Shown here: piece after piece, positions 42,921 to 53,825 of the stretch
How positions within the stretch are numbered: position 1 is the stretch's first letter
How the letters are laid out: each line of letters begins with the position of its first letter
DNA from: an uncultured Craurococcus sp.
GTDB lineage: Bacteria; Pseudomonadota; Alphaproteobacteria; Acetobacterales; Acetobacteraceae
NCBI GenBank assembly: GCA_902805545.1
Contig: CADCTD010000081.1
Span: forward strand, 1 to 58,477
Reading direction: 5' to 3'
Length of the DNA stretch: 58,477 nucleotides
The notes under the pieces: generated by a model
What the model was told of the DNA's origin: nothing
The model's database searches: none
Seen by the model: the letters and a program-made list of their open reading frames with translations, nothing else
Program-made: the position numbers and the translations under genes

Positions 42921-43919
42921 CTACTCCGTGCGGATGCCGGCGGCCTGGATGAGCGGGGCCCAGCGGGCATGCTCGGCCTGGAGGAAGGTGGCGAAATCGG
43001 CGGGGCTGCCGCCGACGATCTGCGAGGCCTGGGTCTGCTCGATCACCCGGGCGACCTCGGGCTGGCGGAGGGCGGCGTTGAAGATGCGGTTGGCGGCCTC
43101 GACCAGCGGCTCCGGCAGGCCGGCAGGGCCCACGATGCCGTGCCAGCCCTGCGCCTCGAATCCGGCGAGCGCCGCCCCGCCCGCCTCGGCGATGGTCGGC
43201 ACCTCGGGCAGGAAGGGGTGGCGCTGCCGCCCCGCCACGGCGAGCGGGCGCAGCTTGCCCTCGCGGATGAAGGGCAGGCTGGTCGAGGCGGTGATGATGC
43301 TGCTCGAGGTCTCGCCGGCGAGCAGGCTGCGGGCGACCTCGGCGCCGCTGCGATAGGGCACCGGCGTCATGGTGAGGCCGGCGCGGCGGAGCATCAGCTC
43401 CTGCGCGAGGTGGCCGACATAGCCGATTCCGGGATGGGCATAGACCATGTCGCCGCGGCGGCGGGCGAGGTCGAGGAAGCCCGCTAGGTCGGTGACCGGC
43501 AACGCGGCCGGGACCACGAGGACGAGGGGCAGGTTGATCATGTGGCAGATCGGGGTGAAGGCGCGCATCGGATCGTAGCCGAGGCTCGGCTGCAGCTCCC
43601 GCCCGATGGCGTTGGGGGCGAGGTCGGCCATCATCAGCGTGGCGCCGTCCGGGCGGGCCTGGGCGACCACGGCGCCGGCGATGGTCCCGCCGGCCCCGGC
43701 GCGGTTCTCCACCACCAGGCTCTGCCCGCTGGCCAGCGCCGGGAAGGCATTGGCGACGGTGCGGGAGAGGGTATCGATCGCGCCGCCGGCGCCGAAGGGG
43801 ACGATCAGGCGCACCGGCCGGTCCGGCCACGGGGCGGCCGGTTGGGCACGGGCGAGCGTAGGCACGGCCAGGCCGGCCAGGAGCGCGCGGCGATGCAGCA
43901 CATGTGACGCTTGCGGCAT
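42921..43919 (-). CDS. Bug-family tripartite tricarboxylate receptor
   Basis: 332 residues. Signal peptide (RRALLAGLAVPTLARAQ), WPDRPVRLIVPFGAGGAID, LVVENRAGAGGTIAG, and a carboxylate-binding region (MTPVPYRSGAEVARSLL). No TctA/TctB nearby. It is divergent from the DUF1028 gene. Confidence 0.92.
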   Translation of the reverse strand: MPQASHVLHRRALLAGLAVPTLARAQPAAPWPDRPVRLIVPFGAGGAIDTLSRTVANAFPALASGQSLVVENRAGAGGTIAGAVVAQARPDGATLMMADLAPNAIGRELQPSLGYDPMRAFTPICHMINLPLVLVVPAALPVTDLAGFLDLARRRGDMVYAHPGIGYVGHLAQELMLRRAGLTMTPVPYRSGAEVARSLLAGETSSSIITASTSLPFIREGKLRPLAVAGRQRHPFLPEVPTIAEAGGAALAGFEAQGWHGIVGPAGLPEPLVEAANRIFNAALRQPEVARVIEQTQASQIVGGSPADFATFLQAEHARWAPLIQAAGIRTE

Positions 43920-44042
43920 GATACGACTTCCCCGATGCTGGCGCGTGGCAGGGTGCCGCCGGGGCGCGACGGGCGCAACCGCTGGCGAAATCTGTGTGAG
44001 GGCATATGTTCCAGGCCCGGCCTGGGAGGGGAGACGACCTGC

Positions 44043-44762
44043 ATGACCTGGTCCATCGTCGCGCATGATCCCGCGACCGGCGCCTTCGCCGTCGCGGTGA
44101 CGACCTGTGCCTTTGCGGTCGGCGCGAGCTGCCCCTTCGTGCGCCCGGGCGTCGGCGCGGTCTCCACCCAGTCCATGACCAACCGCTATCTTGGGCCGGC
44201 GGTGCTGGATGGGATGGCGCGCGGCCTGTCGCCGACGGCGGCCATCGAGAGCGCGCTGGCAGGGGATGAGGGGCGCGGCATCCGGCAGGTCCATGCCGTC
44301 GACCGGCACGGGCGGAGCGCGGCCTGGACCGGGCAGAATTGCGTGGAATGGTGCGGCGACCGGCCGGCGCAGGGCTTCTCGGTCGCCGGGAACATGCTCG
44401 CCAGCGAGGCGGTGCTGGCGGATACCGTGGCGGCCTTCGTCACCCGGGACGACCTGCCGCTGGCGGAGCGGCTGGTGGCGGCGCTCGAGGCAGGGGATGC
44501 GGCGGGGGGCGACAGGCGCGGGCGGCAATCCGCGGCGCTGCTGCTGACGACGGTGGAGGACTTTCCCGACATCAACCTGCGGGTGGACGACCATCCGGAG
44601 CCGGTGGGGGAGCTCGGGCGCCTGCTCGGCATCTGGCGGCGGGACCGGGAGCCGGGCCTCCGCGACCAGCCCCGCAAGGCCAATCCATCCGGCTGGATCG
44701 ACCTCGATGCGATAGAGGCCAGCTGGCGGCGGAAGGGGTCGACGCTGCGGTTCCGGCGGTAG
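44043..44762 (+). CDS. DUF1028 Ntn-hydrolase-like protein
   Basis: 239 residues. TWSIVAHDPATGAFAVAVTT, AVGASCPFVRPGVGAVSTQS and GFSVAGNMLAS are DUF1028 hallmarks. The family has an Ntn-hydrolase-like fold of uncertain activity and often sits next to amino-acid or carboxylate uptake genes, as the Bug receptor here. GGGAGGGGA before the ATG at 44043 fixes the start. Confidence 0.9.
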   Translation: MTWSIVAHDPATGAFAVAVTTCAFAVGASCPFVRPGVGAVSTQSMTNRYLGPAVLDGMARGLSPTAAIESALAGDEGRGIRQVHAVDRHGRSAAWTGQNCVEWCGDRPAQGFSVAGNMLASEAVLADTVAAFVTRDDLPLAERLVAALEAGDAAGGDRRGRQSAALLLTTVEDFPDINLRVDDHPEPVGELGRLLGIWRRDREPGLRDQPRKANPSGWIDLDAIEASWRRKGSTLRFRR

Positions 44763-44779
44763 GCCCGTCCCGCCTCCGC

Positions 44780-45244
44780 TCAGCCGCCGAGGGCGGCCTT
44801 CACCAGCGGGCCGGCCTTGGCCATGTCGAGGCTGGCGGCGTGCTTCGCGCGCAGGGCGGCCATCACCTTGCCCATCTCCTTGACGGAGGTGGCGCCGGTC
44901 TCGGCGATGGCGGCCTGGACGGCGGCCTGCATCGCGGCCTCGTCCATCTGCCGGGGGAGGAAGCTCTCGATGACGGCGATCTCCGCCTCCTCCTTCTCGG
45001 CGAGCTCGGGGCGGTTGCCCTGGCGGTAGAGCTCCACGCTCTCGCGCCGGCTCTTCGCCATGCCGCGGAGCATGGCGGTGATCTGGTCGTCCGGGACCTT
45101 GTCGATGCCGGAGGGGCGGGCGGCGATGTCGACGTCCTTCAGCCTTGCCAGGATCATGCGGAGGGTGGAGGTGCGAGCCGCGTCCTTGGCGAGCATCGAG
45201 GCCTTCAGGGACTCGGTGAAGCGGCTGCGCAGGTCCTCGGCCAT
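44780..45244 (-). CDS. yqeY: GatB/YqeY domain protein
   Basis: 154 residues, the full YqeY length. LKASMLAKDAARTSTLRMIL, IESFLPRQMDEAA and MGKVMAALRAKH are typical. The domain resembles the tail of GatB, which binds tRNA; the free protein's role is unclear. CGGAG lies before the ATG. Divergent from carA, with 125 bases between. Confidence 0.93.
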   Translation of the reverse strand: MAEDLRSRFTESLKASMLAKDAARTSTLRMILARLKDVDIAARPSGIDKVPDDQITAMLRGMAKSRRESVELYRQGNRPELAEKEEAEIAVIESFLPRQMDEAAMQAAVQAAIAETGATSVKEMGKVMAALRAKHAASLDMAKAGPLVKAALGG

Positions 45245-45301
45245 GAAATGTCTCCGATTGAATGGGGTGGCGGCTGTAGCATGCGGGCAAGGAAAAGAGG
45301 A

Positions 45302-45356
45302 TTGGGAAGTTTTTTCCCAACTCCGCCTTCCGGGTTGAAATGGGAAGTTGCTTCCC
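45302..45356 (+). promoter_or_regulatory. Two palindromic operator-like sites upstream of carA
   Basis: Site 1, 45302-45320, is TTGGGAA-gtttt-TTCCCAA, a perfect 7-base inverted repeat. Site 2, 45342-45356, is GGGAAG-ttg-CTTCCC, perfect over 6 bases. Both share GGGAAGTT and their centres are 38 bases apart. They lie 14-68 bases before the carA ATG, in an untypically AT-rich patch. Confidence 0.6.
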
Positions 45357-45369
45357 GCATGTTCCGCCC

Positions 45370-46752
45370 ATGCGGACCGTCGAAGAGATCATCGCCCAAC
45401 TCGGCGGCCCGGAGGCCGCCGCGGCGCGTTGCGGCATCGGCACCGAGGCGGTGCGGAAGTGGCGGCAGGCGCGGGCCATCCCGGCCCGCCACTGGCCTTC
45501 CATCCTCGCCGCCACCGGCCTTGCCCTCGCCGACATGCCGGGCACCCCCGAACCCCGTGCGGAGACATCCATGACCGAAACCGAGACCGTGCCCGAAGGC
45601 GCGACTGCCTGCCTGGTTCTGGCCGATGGCAGCGTCCTCTGGGGCCGCGGCTTCGGGGCGACCACGGCGCCGGGCGCGGCGCCGGTGGCGGAGGTCTGCT
45701 TCAACACCGGCATGACGGGGTACCAGGAGACGCTGACCGACCCCTCCTATGCCGGGCAGATCATCACCTTCACCTTCCCCCATATCGGCAATGTCGGCGC
45801 CAACCCCGAGGATATCGAGGCGGTGACGCCGGCGGCGCGGGGCCTCGTCGTCAAGCAGGATCTGACGGAGCCGGCCAATTACCGGGCGACGCGGCACCTC
45901 GACGACTGGCTGAAATCCTTCGGCATCCCGGGCATCGCGGGCGTGGATACGCGGGCGCTGACCATCCGCATCCGCGATGGCGGGGCGCCGAACGGGGTGC
46001 TCTGCTTCCCGGCCGATGGGCGGTTCGACCTCGACTCGCTGCGGGCGCAGGCGGCGGCCTGGCCGGGGCTCGAGGGGATGGACCTGGCGCGCGAGGTCTC
46101 CTGCCGGCAGTCCTATCACTGGGACGAGACGACCTGGGCCTGGCCGGAGGGCTTCGGCCGGCAGACGGCGCCGCGGCACAGGGTCGTCGCCGTGGATTAC
46201 GGGGCGAAGCGCAACATCCTCCGCTGCCTCGCCTCGGCCGGGCTAGACGTGACGGTGGTGCCGGCGACGGCGACGGCGGAGGAGATCCTGCGGCACGAGC
46301 CGGATGGGGTCTTCCTCTCCAACGGCCCGGGTGACCCGGCGGCGACCGGCGCGTATGCGGTGCCCGCCATCCAGGGCGTGCTGGAGCGGCGGGTGCCGGT
46401 CTTCGGCATCTGCCTCGGGCATCAGCTGCTCGGCCTCGCCCTGGGCGGCAAGACCTACAAGCTCGACCGCGGGCACCGGGGAGCGAACCAGCCGGTGAAG
46501 GACCTGGCCACCGGGCGGGTCGAGATCACCAGCCAGAACCATGGCTTCGCCGTGGACGACAAGAGCCTGCCCGAGGGGGTGAAGGTCACGCATGTCTCGC
46601 TCTTCGACCAGTCGAACGAGGGGCTGATGGCGACGGACCGGCCGGCCTTCTCGGTGCAATATCACCCGGAGGCTTCGCCGGGGCCGACGGACAGCCACCA
46701 CCTGTTCCATCGCTTCGTCGCGCTGATCGAGAAGAACAAGGGAGGGGCGTGA
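45370..46752 (+). CDS. carA: Carbamoyl-phosphate synthase small subunit with N-terminal HTH
   Basis: 460 residues. Residues 1-67 are extra: MRTVEEIIAQLGGPEAAAAR, CGIGTEAVRKWRQARAIPAR, HWPSILAATGLAL read as a YdaS/Cro-like helix-turn-helix plus linker. I recall NCBI naming this the carph-isopro domain. Standard CarA begins at Met68. The glutaminase triad is intact: Cys348 (FGICLGHQLLG), His432 and Glu434 (QYHPEA). It hydrolyses glutamine to feed ammonia to CarB for arginine and pyrimidines. The in-frame ATG at 45571 could give a short CarA without HTH. Overlaps the next SDR gene by one base. Confidence 0.93.
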   Translation: MRTVEEIIAQLGGPEAAAARCGIGTEAVRKWRQARAIPARHWPSILAATGLALADMPGTPEPRAETSMTETETVPEGATACLVLADGSVLWGRGFGATTAPGAAPVAEVCFNTGMTGYQETLTDPSYAGQIITFTFPHIGNVGANPEDIEAVTPAARGLVVKQDLTEPANYRATRHLDDWLKSFGIPGIAGVDTRALTIRIRDGGAPNGVLCFPADGRFDLDSLRAQAAAWPGLEGMDLAREVSCRQSYHWDETTWAWPEGFGRQTAPRHRVVAVDYGAKRNILRCLASAGLDVTVVPATATAEEILRHEPDGVFLSNGPGDPAATGAYAVPAIQGVLERRVPVFGICLGHQLLGLALGGKTYKLDRGHRGANQPVKDLATGRVEITSQNHGFAVDDKSLPEGVKVTHVSLFDQSNEGLMATDRPAFSVQYHPEASPGPTDSHHLFHRFVALIEKNKGGA

Positions 46753-47510
46753 TGTTCGATCTGAAGGGCCGCGTCGGGCTGGTCACCGGCGGGAATGGCG
46801 GCATCGGCCTCGGCTTCGCGCGCGGGCTGGCGAAGGCCGGCGCCAGCGTGATGGTCGCCGGGCGGAACGCGGAGAAGAACGCCGCCGCCGTCGCCGAGCT
46901 CAAGGAGCTCGGCGCCGAGGCGGATGCAGTCATCGTCGACGTGACGGAGGCCGCCAGCATCGAGGCGATGGTCAACGCGACGGCCGAGCGCTTCGGCGGC
47001 ATCGACATCCTGGTCAACAATGCCGGGACGAATATCCGCAACCGGCCGGAGGTCTATGCCGAGGCCGACTGGCATGCGGTGATCGACACCAACCTGACCA
47101 GCGCCTACCTCGCCTCCAAGGCGGCCTATCCGCATCTCAAGGGCAGCGGGCATGGGCGGGTCATCAACAACGGCTCCATGCTGTCGATCTTCGGCCTGCC
47201 CTTCCACATCGCCTATGCGGCGTCGAAGGGGGGCGTGGTGCAGTTCACCAAGTCGCTCGCCGTGGCTTGGGCGGCGGACGGGATCACGGTGAACGCCGTG
47301 CTGCCGGGCTGGATCGACACCGACCTGACCCGCAAGGCCCGCAAGGACATGCCGCAGCTGAACGACAACGTGCTGGCGCGGACGCCGAAGGGGCGCTGGG
47401 GCACCATGGAGGATTTCGAGGGGCTGGCGGCTTTCCTCGGGAGCGATGCGAGCGCCTTCATCACCGGGGTGGCGATCCCGGTCGATGGCGGGTTCTCGGT
47501 CCAGGGCTGA
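46752..47510 (+). CDS. SDR, gluconate/deoxygluconate dehydrogenase-like
   Basis: 252 residues, classical SDR: VTGGNGGIGLGFARGLAKAG, NNAGTNIRN, INNGSMLSIFG and YAASKGG. Similar to 5-keto-D-gluconate or 2-deoxy-D-gluconate dehydrogenases. It sits in the carA-carB operon (TGATG overlap with carA), with no obvious link to carbamoyl phosphate. Confidence 0.88.
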   Translation: MFDLKGRVGLVTGGNGGIGLGFARGLAKAGASVMVAGRNAEKNAAAVAELKELGAEADAVIVDVTEAASIEAMVNATAERFGGIDILVNNAGTNIRNRPEVYAEADWHAVIDTNLTSAYLASKAAYPHLKGSGHGRVINNGSMLSIFGLPFHIAYAASKGGVVQFTKSLAVAWAADGITVNAVLPGWIDTDLTRKARKDMPQLNDNVLARTPKGRWGTMEDFEGLAAFLGSDASAFITGVAIPVDGGFSVQG

Positions 47511-47513
47511 GCC

Positions 47514-48149
47514 TTGCCCTCCGCCGACACCCTCCTCGTCTTCGCCGCCCTCTCGCTCGGCCTCGCGGTGACGCCGGGGCCGAACATGCTCTACCTGGTC
47601 TCACGCTCGCTGGCGCAGGGGACGGAGGCGGGGATGGTCTCGCTGGCCGGGTGCCAGGCGGGGTCGCTCGCCATCATGCTCTGCGCCGCGGCGGGCATCA
47701 CGGCGGCGCTGCTCGCCATCCCCCATGCCTGGGACGTGCTGCGCCTCGGCGGCGCGGCCTATCTGCTCTGGCTCGCCTGGCAGAGCGTCCGGCCGGGCGG
47801 GCAGCCGGTCTTCGCGCCGAGGGCGATGCAAAGGGAGCCGGCGGCGCGGCTGTTCAGCGTCGGCTTCGCCACGGCGGCGCTCAACCCGAAGGTGGCGCTC
47901 TTCTACATGGCGGCGCTGCCGCCCTTCATCGCGCCCGACCAGGGGAATGCCTTCACCCAGGCTGTGGTTCTCGGGGTGGTGCAGGTGCTGATCTGCGCGG
48001 GCTTCGATGCGCTGCTGGTCTCGGGCGCCGCCGGCGTCGCACGATTCCTCGGCACGCGGCCGGGCTGGATGGCGGTGCAGCGCTGGGTGCTCGGCGCGGC
48101 GCTCGGGCTGCTGGCGGTGAAGCTGGCGGGAGAGGGGCACCGGGCATGA
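47514..48149 (+). CDS. LysE/RhtB-family amino acid exporter
   Basis: 211 residues, six membrane segments. VTPGPNMLYLVSRSLAQG, the LysE signature, lies near the N-terminus, and ALNPKVALFYMAALPPF follows mid-protein. Exports amino acids or homoserine-type compounds across the inner membrane. The start is TTG, three bases after the SDR stop; overlaps the next gene by four bases. Confidence 0.9.
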   Translation: MPSADTLLVFAALSLGLAVTPGPNMLYLVSRSLAQGTEAGMVSLAGCQAGSLAIMLCAAAGITAALLAIPHAWDVLRLGGAAYLLWLAWQSVRPGGQPVFAPRAMQREPAARLFSVGFATAALNPKVALFYMAALPPFIAPDQGNAFTQAVVLGVVQVLICAGFDALLVSGAAGVARFLGTRPGWMAVQRWVLGAALGLLAVKLAGEGHRA

Positions 48150-48406
48150 CGCTGCTCTTCATCGGATTGCTGGCGCTGTCCTGGACGGGGCTGAGCCTCG
48201 CGGTGCTCGCCATCGTGCTGCGGCGCATCAGCACGCCGCGTCAGGCGGCCTGGCGGGCCGTTGGGATCGGCCTCGTCGTCAACAGCATCTCCGCCTGGTA
48301 CGCCTCGCCCGGCGAGCCGATCGCCTCCGTCATTCTCATCGTGCTCTGCCACCTGCTGCTGCTGCCGGCGCTGCTGGTCGCAGCAAAGCGGGAGGAGATG
48401 CGGTGA
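48146..48406 (+). CDS. Small membrane protein, 86 aa
   Basis: Mostly hydrophobic: helices at about 2-24, 38-52 and 58-78, separated by short basic loops (RRISTPRQAAWR). The ATG overlaps the LysE stop (ATGA). No family recognised. Coding is supported by the overlap pattern of its neighbours. Confidence 0.65.
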   Translation: MTLLFIGLLALSWTGLSLAVLAIVLRRISTPRQAAWRAVGIGLVVNSISAWYASPGEPIASVILIVLCHLLLLPALLVAAKREEMR

Positions 48407-48579
48407 CGCGGCGCCCGCCTCCCCTGCCCGGCCTCGCGGGCTGCGCCCTGCAACCGACGCCCGGGCAGATCCGCGCGCAATGCGAGGCGGAGCGCAGGCG
48501 GCGCGGCATCCGCCGATTGCTGACGCCCGAGACGCGCGACCGCCCTGAATGCCTGCCGCCCACAGCGGCCCAGACCTGA
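48403..48579 (+). CDS. Possible tiny lipoprotein-like protein, 58 aa
   Basis: A GTG overlapping the previous stop (GTGA) opens a 58-residue frame: [20 protein letters not shown], then an Arg-rich stretch and [17 protein letters not shown] looks like a lipobox, but the preceding segment is too short and Pro-rich for a working signal peptide. Either a remnant or a longer-lost gene. Confidence 0.45.
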   Translation: MTRRPPPLPGLAGCALQPTPGQIRAQCEAERRRRGIRRLLTPETRDRPECLPPTAAQT

Positions 48580-48593
48580 CGGATACCCGACCC

Positions 48594-51839
<3,246 letters not shown>

Positions 51840-51865
51840 TCCCGGGCGCGGGTTCCAGCAGGCCT

Positions 51866-51886
51866 TGCGGGGTTTACCCCCCCGCA
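51866..51886 (+). terminator. Hairpin after carB
   Basis: TGCGGGG-tttaccc-CCCCGCA, a 7-base perfect stem 27 bases after the carB stop. No T-run follows, so it may be a weak or Rho-assisted terminator. The remaining 150 bases before greA hold no gene. Confidence 0.3.
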
Positions 51887-52037
51887 GGGCGGAACCTCAG
51901 GCCCGGTTTCCGTGTTTCCACCGGCCAACCCGTGCCGCAACCGCAAGGGTGGCGGCCGGGCATGGGCTTTTTTGGTCGCATTTGCGGTGGCGGACCGCGC
52001 ACACTCCGCTTCGATACGCTCAAGGGAAGGGCTAGCC

Positions 52038-52511
52038 GTGCAGAAGTTCCCCATGACCGCGGAAGGTCTGGCGAAGCTGGAAGAGGAGCTGAAGGTCCTC
52101 CGGACCGAGGAGCGGCCGGCGGTGATCCGCGCGATCGCCGAGGCCCGGGCGCATGGCGACCTTTCCGAGAATGCCGAGTACCACGCGGCGCGCGAGCGGC
52201 AGTCCTTCATCGAGGGCCGGATCGCCGAGCTCGAGACCATCATCCCGGCAGCCGAGGTGATCGACGTCTCGAAGCTCTCCGGCGACCAGGTGAAATTCGG
52301 CGCCCGCGTCACCGTCGTCGACGAGGAGACGGAGGAGCAGAAGACCTACCGGATCGTCGGCGCCTATGAGGCGGACATGAAGGTGAACTCCATCTCCATC
52401 TCCTCGCCGCTGGCCAAGGCGCTGATCGGCAAGAAGGTGGGCGACAGCGTCGAAGTGCCGGCACCGGGCGGCGCCCGCGCCTACGAGATCACCGCCGTCG
52501 CCTTTCGCTGA
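52038..52511 (+). CDS. greA: Transcript cleavage factor GreA
   Basis: 157 residues. N-terminal coiled coil (residues 5-70, with [20 protein letters not shown] and [15 protein letters not shown]), then the FKBP-like C-domain ([13 protein letters not shown]). Rescues backtracked RNA polymerase. GTG at 52038 is chosen: AGGGAAGG lies seven bases upstream. The carB-greA order is common in alphaproteobacteria. Confidence 0.96.
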   Translation: MQKFPMTAEGLAKLEEELKVLRTEERPAVIRAIAEARAHGDLSENAEYHAARERQSFIEGRIAELETIIPAAEVIDVSKLSGDQVKFGARVTVVDEETEEQKTYRIVGAYEADMKVNSISISSPLAKALIGKKVGDSVEVPAPGGARAYEITAVAFR

Positions 52512-52519
52512 CCGGCGAG

Positions 52520-53731
52520 GTGCTCGGCCAGCAGGTCGGCCTGGCGGAAGTCCGGGCCGCGGCGGCGCGCATCCGGGGCGCCGTGCTGCGGACGCCGACG
52601 GTCGAGGTGGATGCGGTCTCCCGCGCGGCCGGCGCGCGGGTCTTCCTCAAGCTCGATAATCTGCAGGCGACCGGGGCCTTCAAGGAGCGCGGGGCGGCGA
52701 ACCGCATCTCATTGCTGACGGCGCGGGAGCGGGCGGCGGGCGTCATCGCCATGTCGGCCGGCAACCATGCGCAGGCGGTGGCACGGCACGCCTCGCTGGC
52801 CGGGATCGGGGCGACGATCGTGATGCCGCGCTTCACCCCCTCCACCAAGGTGGTGCGGACGGAGGGCTGGGGCGCGCACGTCGTCCTGCATGGCGAGACG
52901 CTGGCCGAGGCGGCGGCGCATGCGCATGCGATCGCCCTCAATGACGGGCTGACCTTCATCCATCCCTATGACGATCCGGGCGTGATCGCGGGCCAGGGGA
53001 CGCTGGCGCTCGAGCTGCTGGAGGACGCGCCGGCGGTGGAGGCGGCGGTCTTCCCGGTCGGCGGCGGGGGGATGCTGGCGGGCTGCGCGGGGGCGATCCG
53101 CGAGCTGCGGCCGGAGGTGCAGGTCTTCGGCGTGGAGGTCGAGGGCTATCCCGCCATGGCGCAGAGGCTGGCGGGGCGGCCGGTCTCGGTCGGCGGGCCG
53201 ACCATCGCCGAGGGCATCGCCGTGCGCGACGTGGGCGAGCTGCCCTATGCGCAGCTCAGGCGGCTCGGCATCGAGGTGCTGGTGGTGCCGGAGCGGGCCG
53301 TCGAGCAGGCGATCGCGCTGCTGGCGGAGGGCGCGAAGCAGGTCGCCGAGGGCGCGGGTGCGGCGGGGCTGGCGGCCATGCTGGCGCATCCGGCGCGCTT
53401 CGCCGGGCGCTGCGTCGGGACCGTGGTGTGCGGCGGGAACATCGATGCGCGCATCCTCGCCAATGTCCTGCTGCGCAACCTGCTGCGGGACGGGCGGATC
53501 CTCAGGCTGCATCTCGACATCCCGGACCGGCCGGGCGTCCTCGCCGACATCGCCATGCGGGTGGCGGCGGCGGGGGGGAATGTGATCGAGGTGAGCCACC
53601 AGCGCCTCTTCGCGGCGCCCTCCGTGCAGAGCGCGGAGCTGGAGCTGATGGTGGAGGTCCGCGATACGGCGCAGGGGGATGCGATCGTCGCGGCGCTGGA
53701 GGCCGGGGCCTATGTCGTGCGACGGGGCTGA
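52520..53731 (+). CDS. Threonine ammonia-lyase with ACT domain
   Basis: 403 residues. PLP Lys55 in TGAFKERGAANR, AMSAGNHAQAVA, phosphate loop VGGGGMLAG, and a C-terminal ACT domain (about 325-403, LDIPDRPGVLADIAMRVAAA). Deaminates threonine (or serine) to 2-oxobutyrate. Length and ACT domain match the shorter IlvA/TdcB type. GTG start eight bases after greA, so probably in the same operon. Confidence 0.92.
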   Translation: MLGQQVGLAEVRAAAARIRGAVLRTPTVEVDAVSRAAGARVFLKLDNLQATGAFKERGAANRISLLTARERAAGVIAMSAGNHAQAVARHASLAGIGATIVMPRFTPSTKVVRTEGWGAHVVLHGETLAEAAAHAHAIALNDGLTFIHPYDDPGVIAGQGTLALELLEDAPAVEAAVFPVGGGGMLAGCAGAIRELRPEVQVFGVEVEGYPAMAQRLAGRPVSVGGPTIAEGIAVRDVGELPYAQLRRLGIEVLVVPERAVEQAIALLAEGAKQVAEGAGAAGLAAMLAHPARFAGRCVGTVVCGGNIDARILANVLLRNLLRDGRILRLHLDIPDRPGVLADIAMRVAAAGGNVIEVSHQRLFAAPSVQSAELELMVEVRDTAQGDAIVAALEAGAYVVRRG

Positions 53732-53825
53732 CGCCCACCATCGCTGCGCAATCAAGATGCAAAATCCGCAATCTGTTGGCGAGTTCTGACGGAGATGTTA
53801 GAGGAAGGAGGCTAGGACCGACGCC

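Noticed and set aside
51840-52037. Possible riboswitch or leader before greA
   Set aside because: Only a 7-base hairpin without T-run and no known aptamer pattern; recorded as a weak hairpin only.
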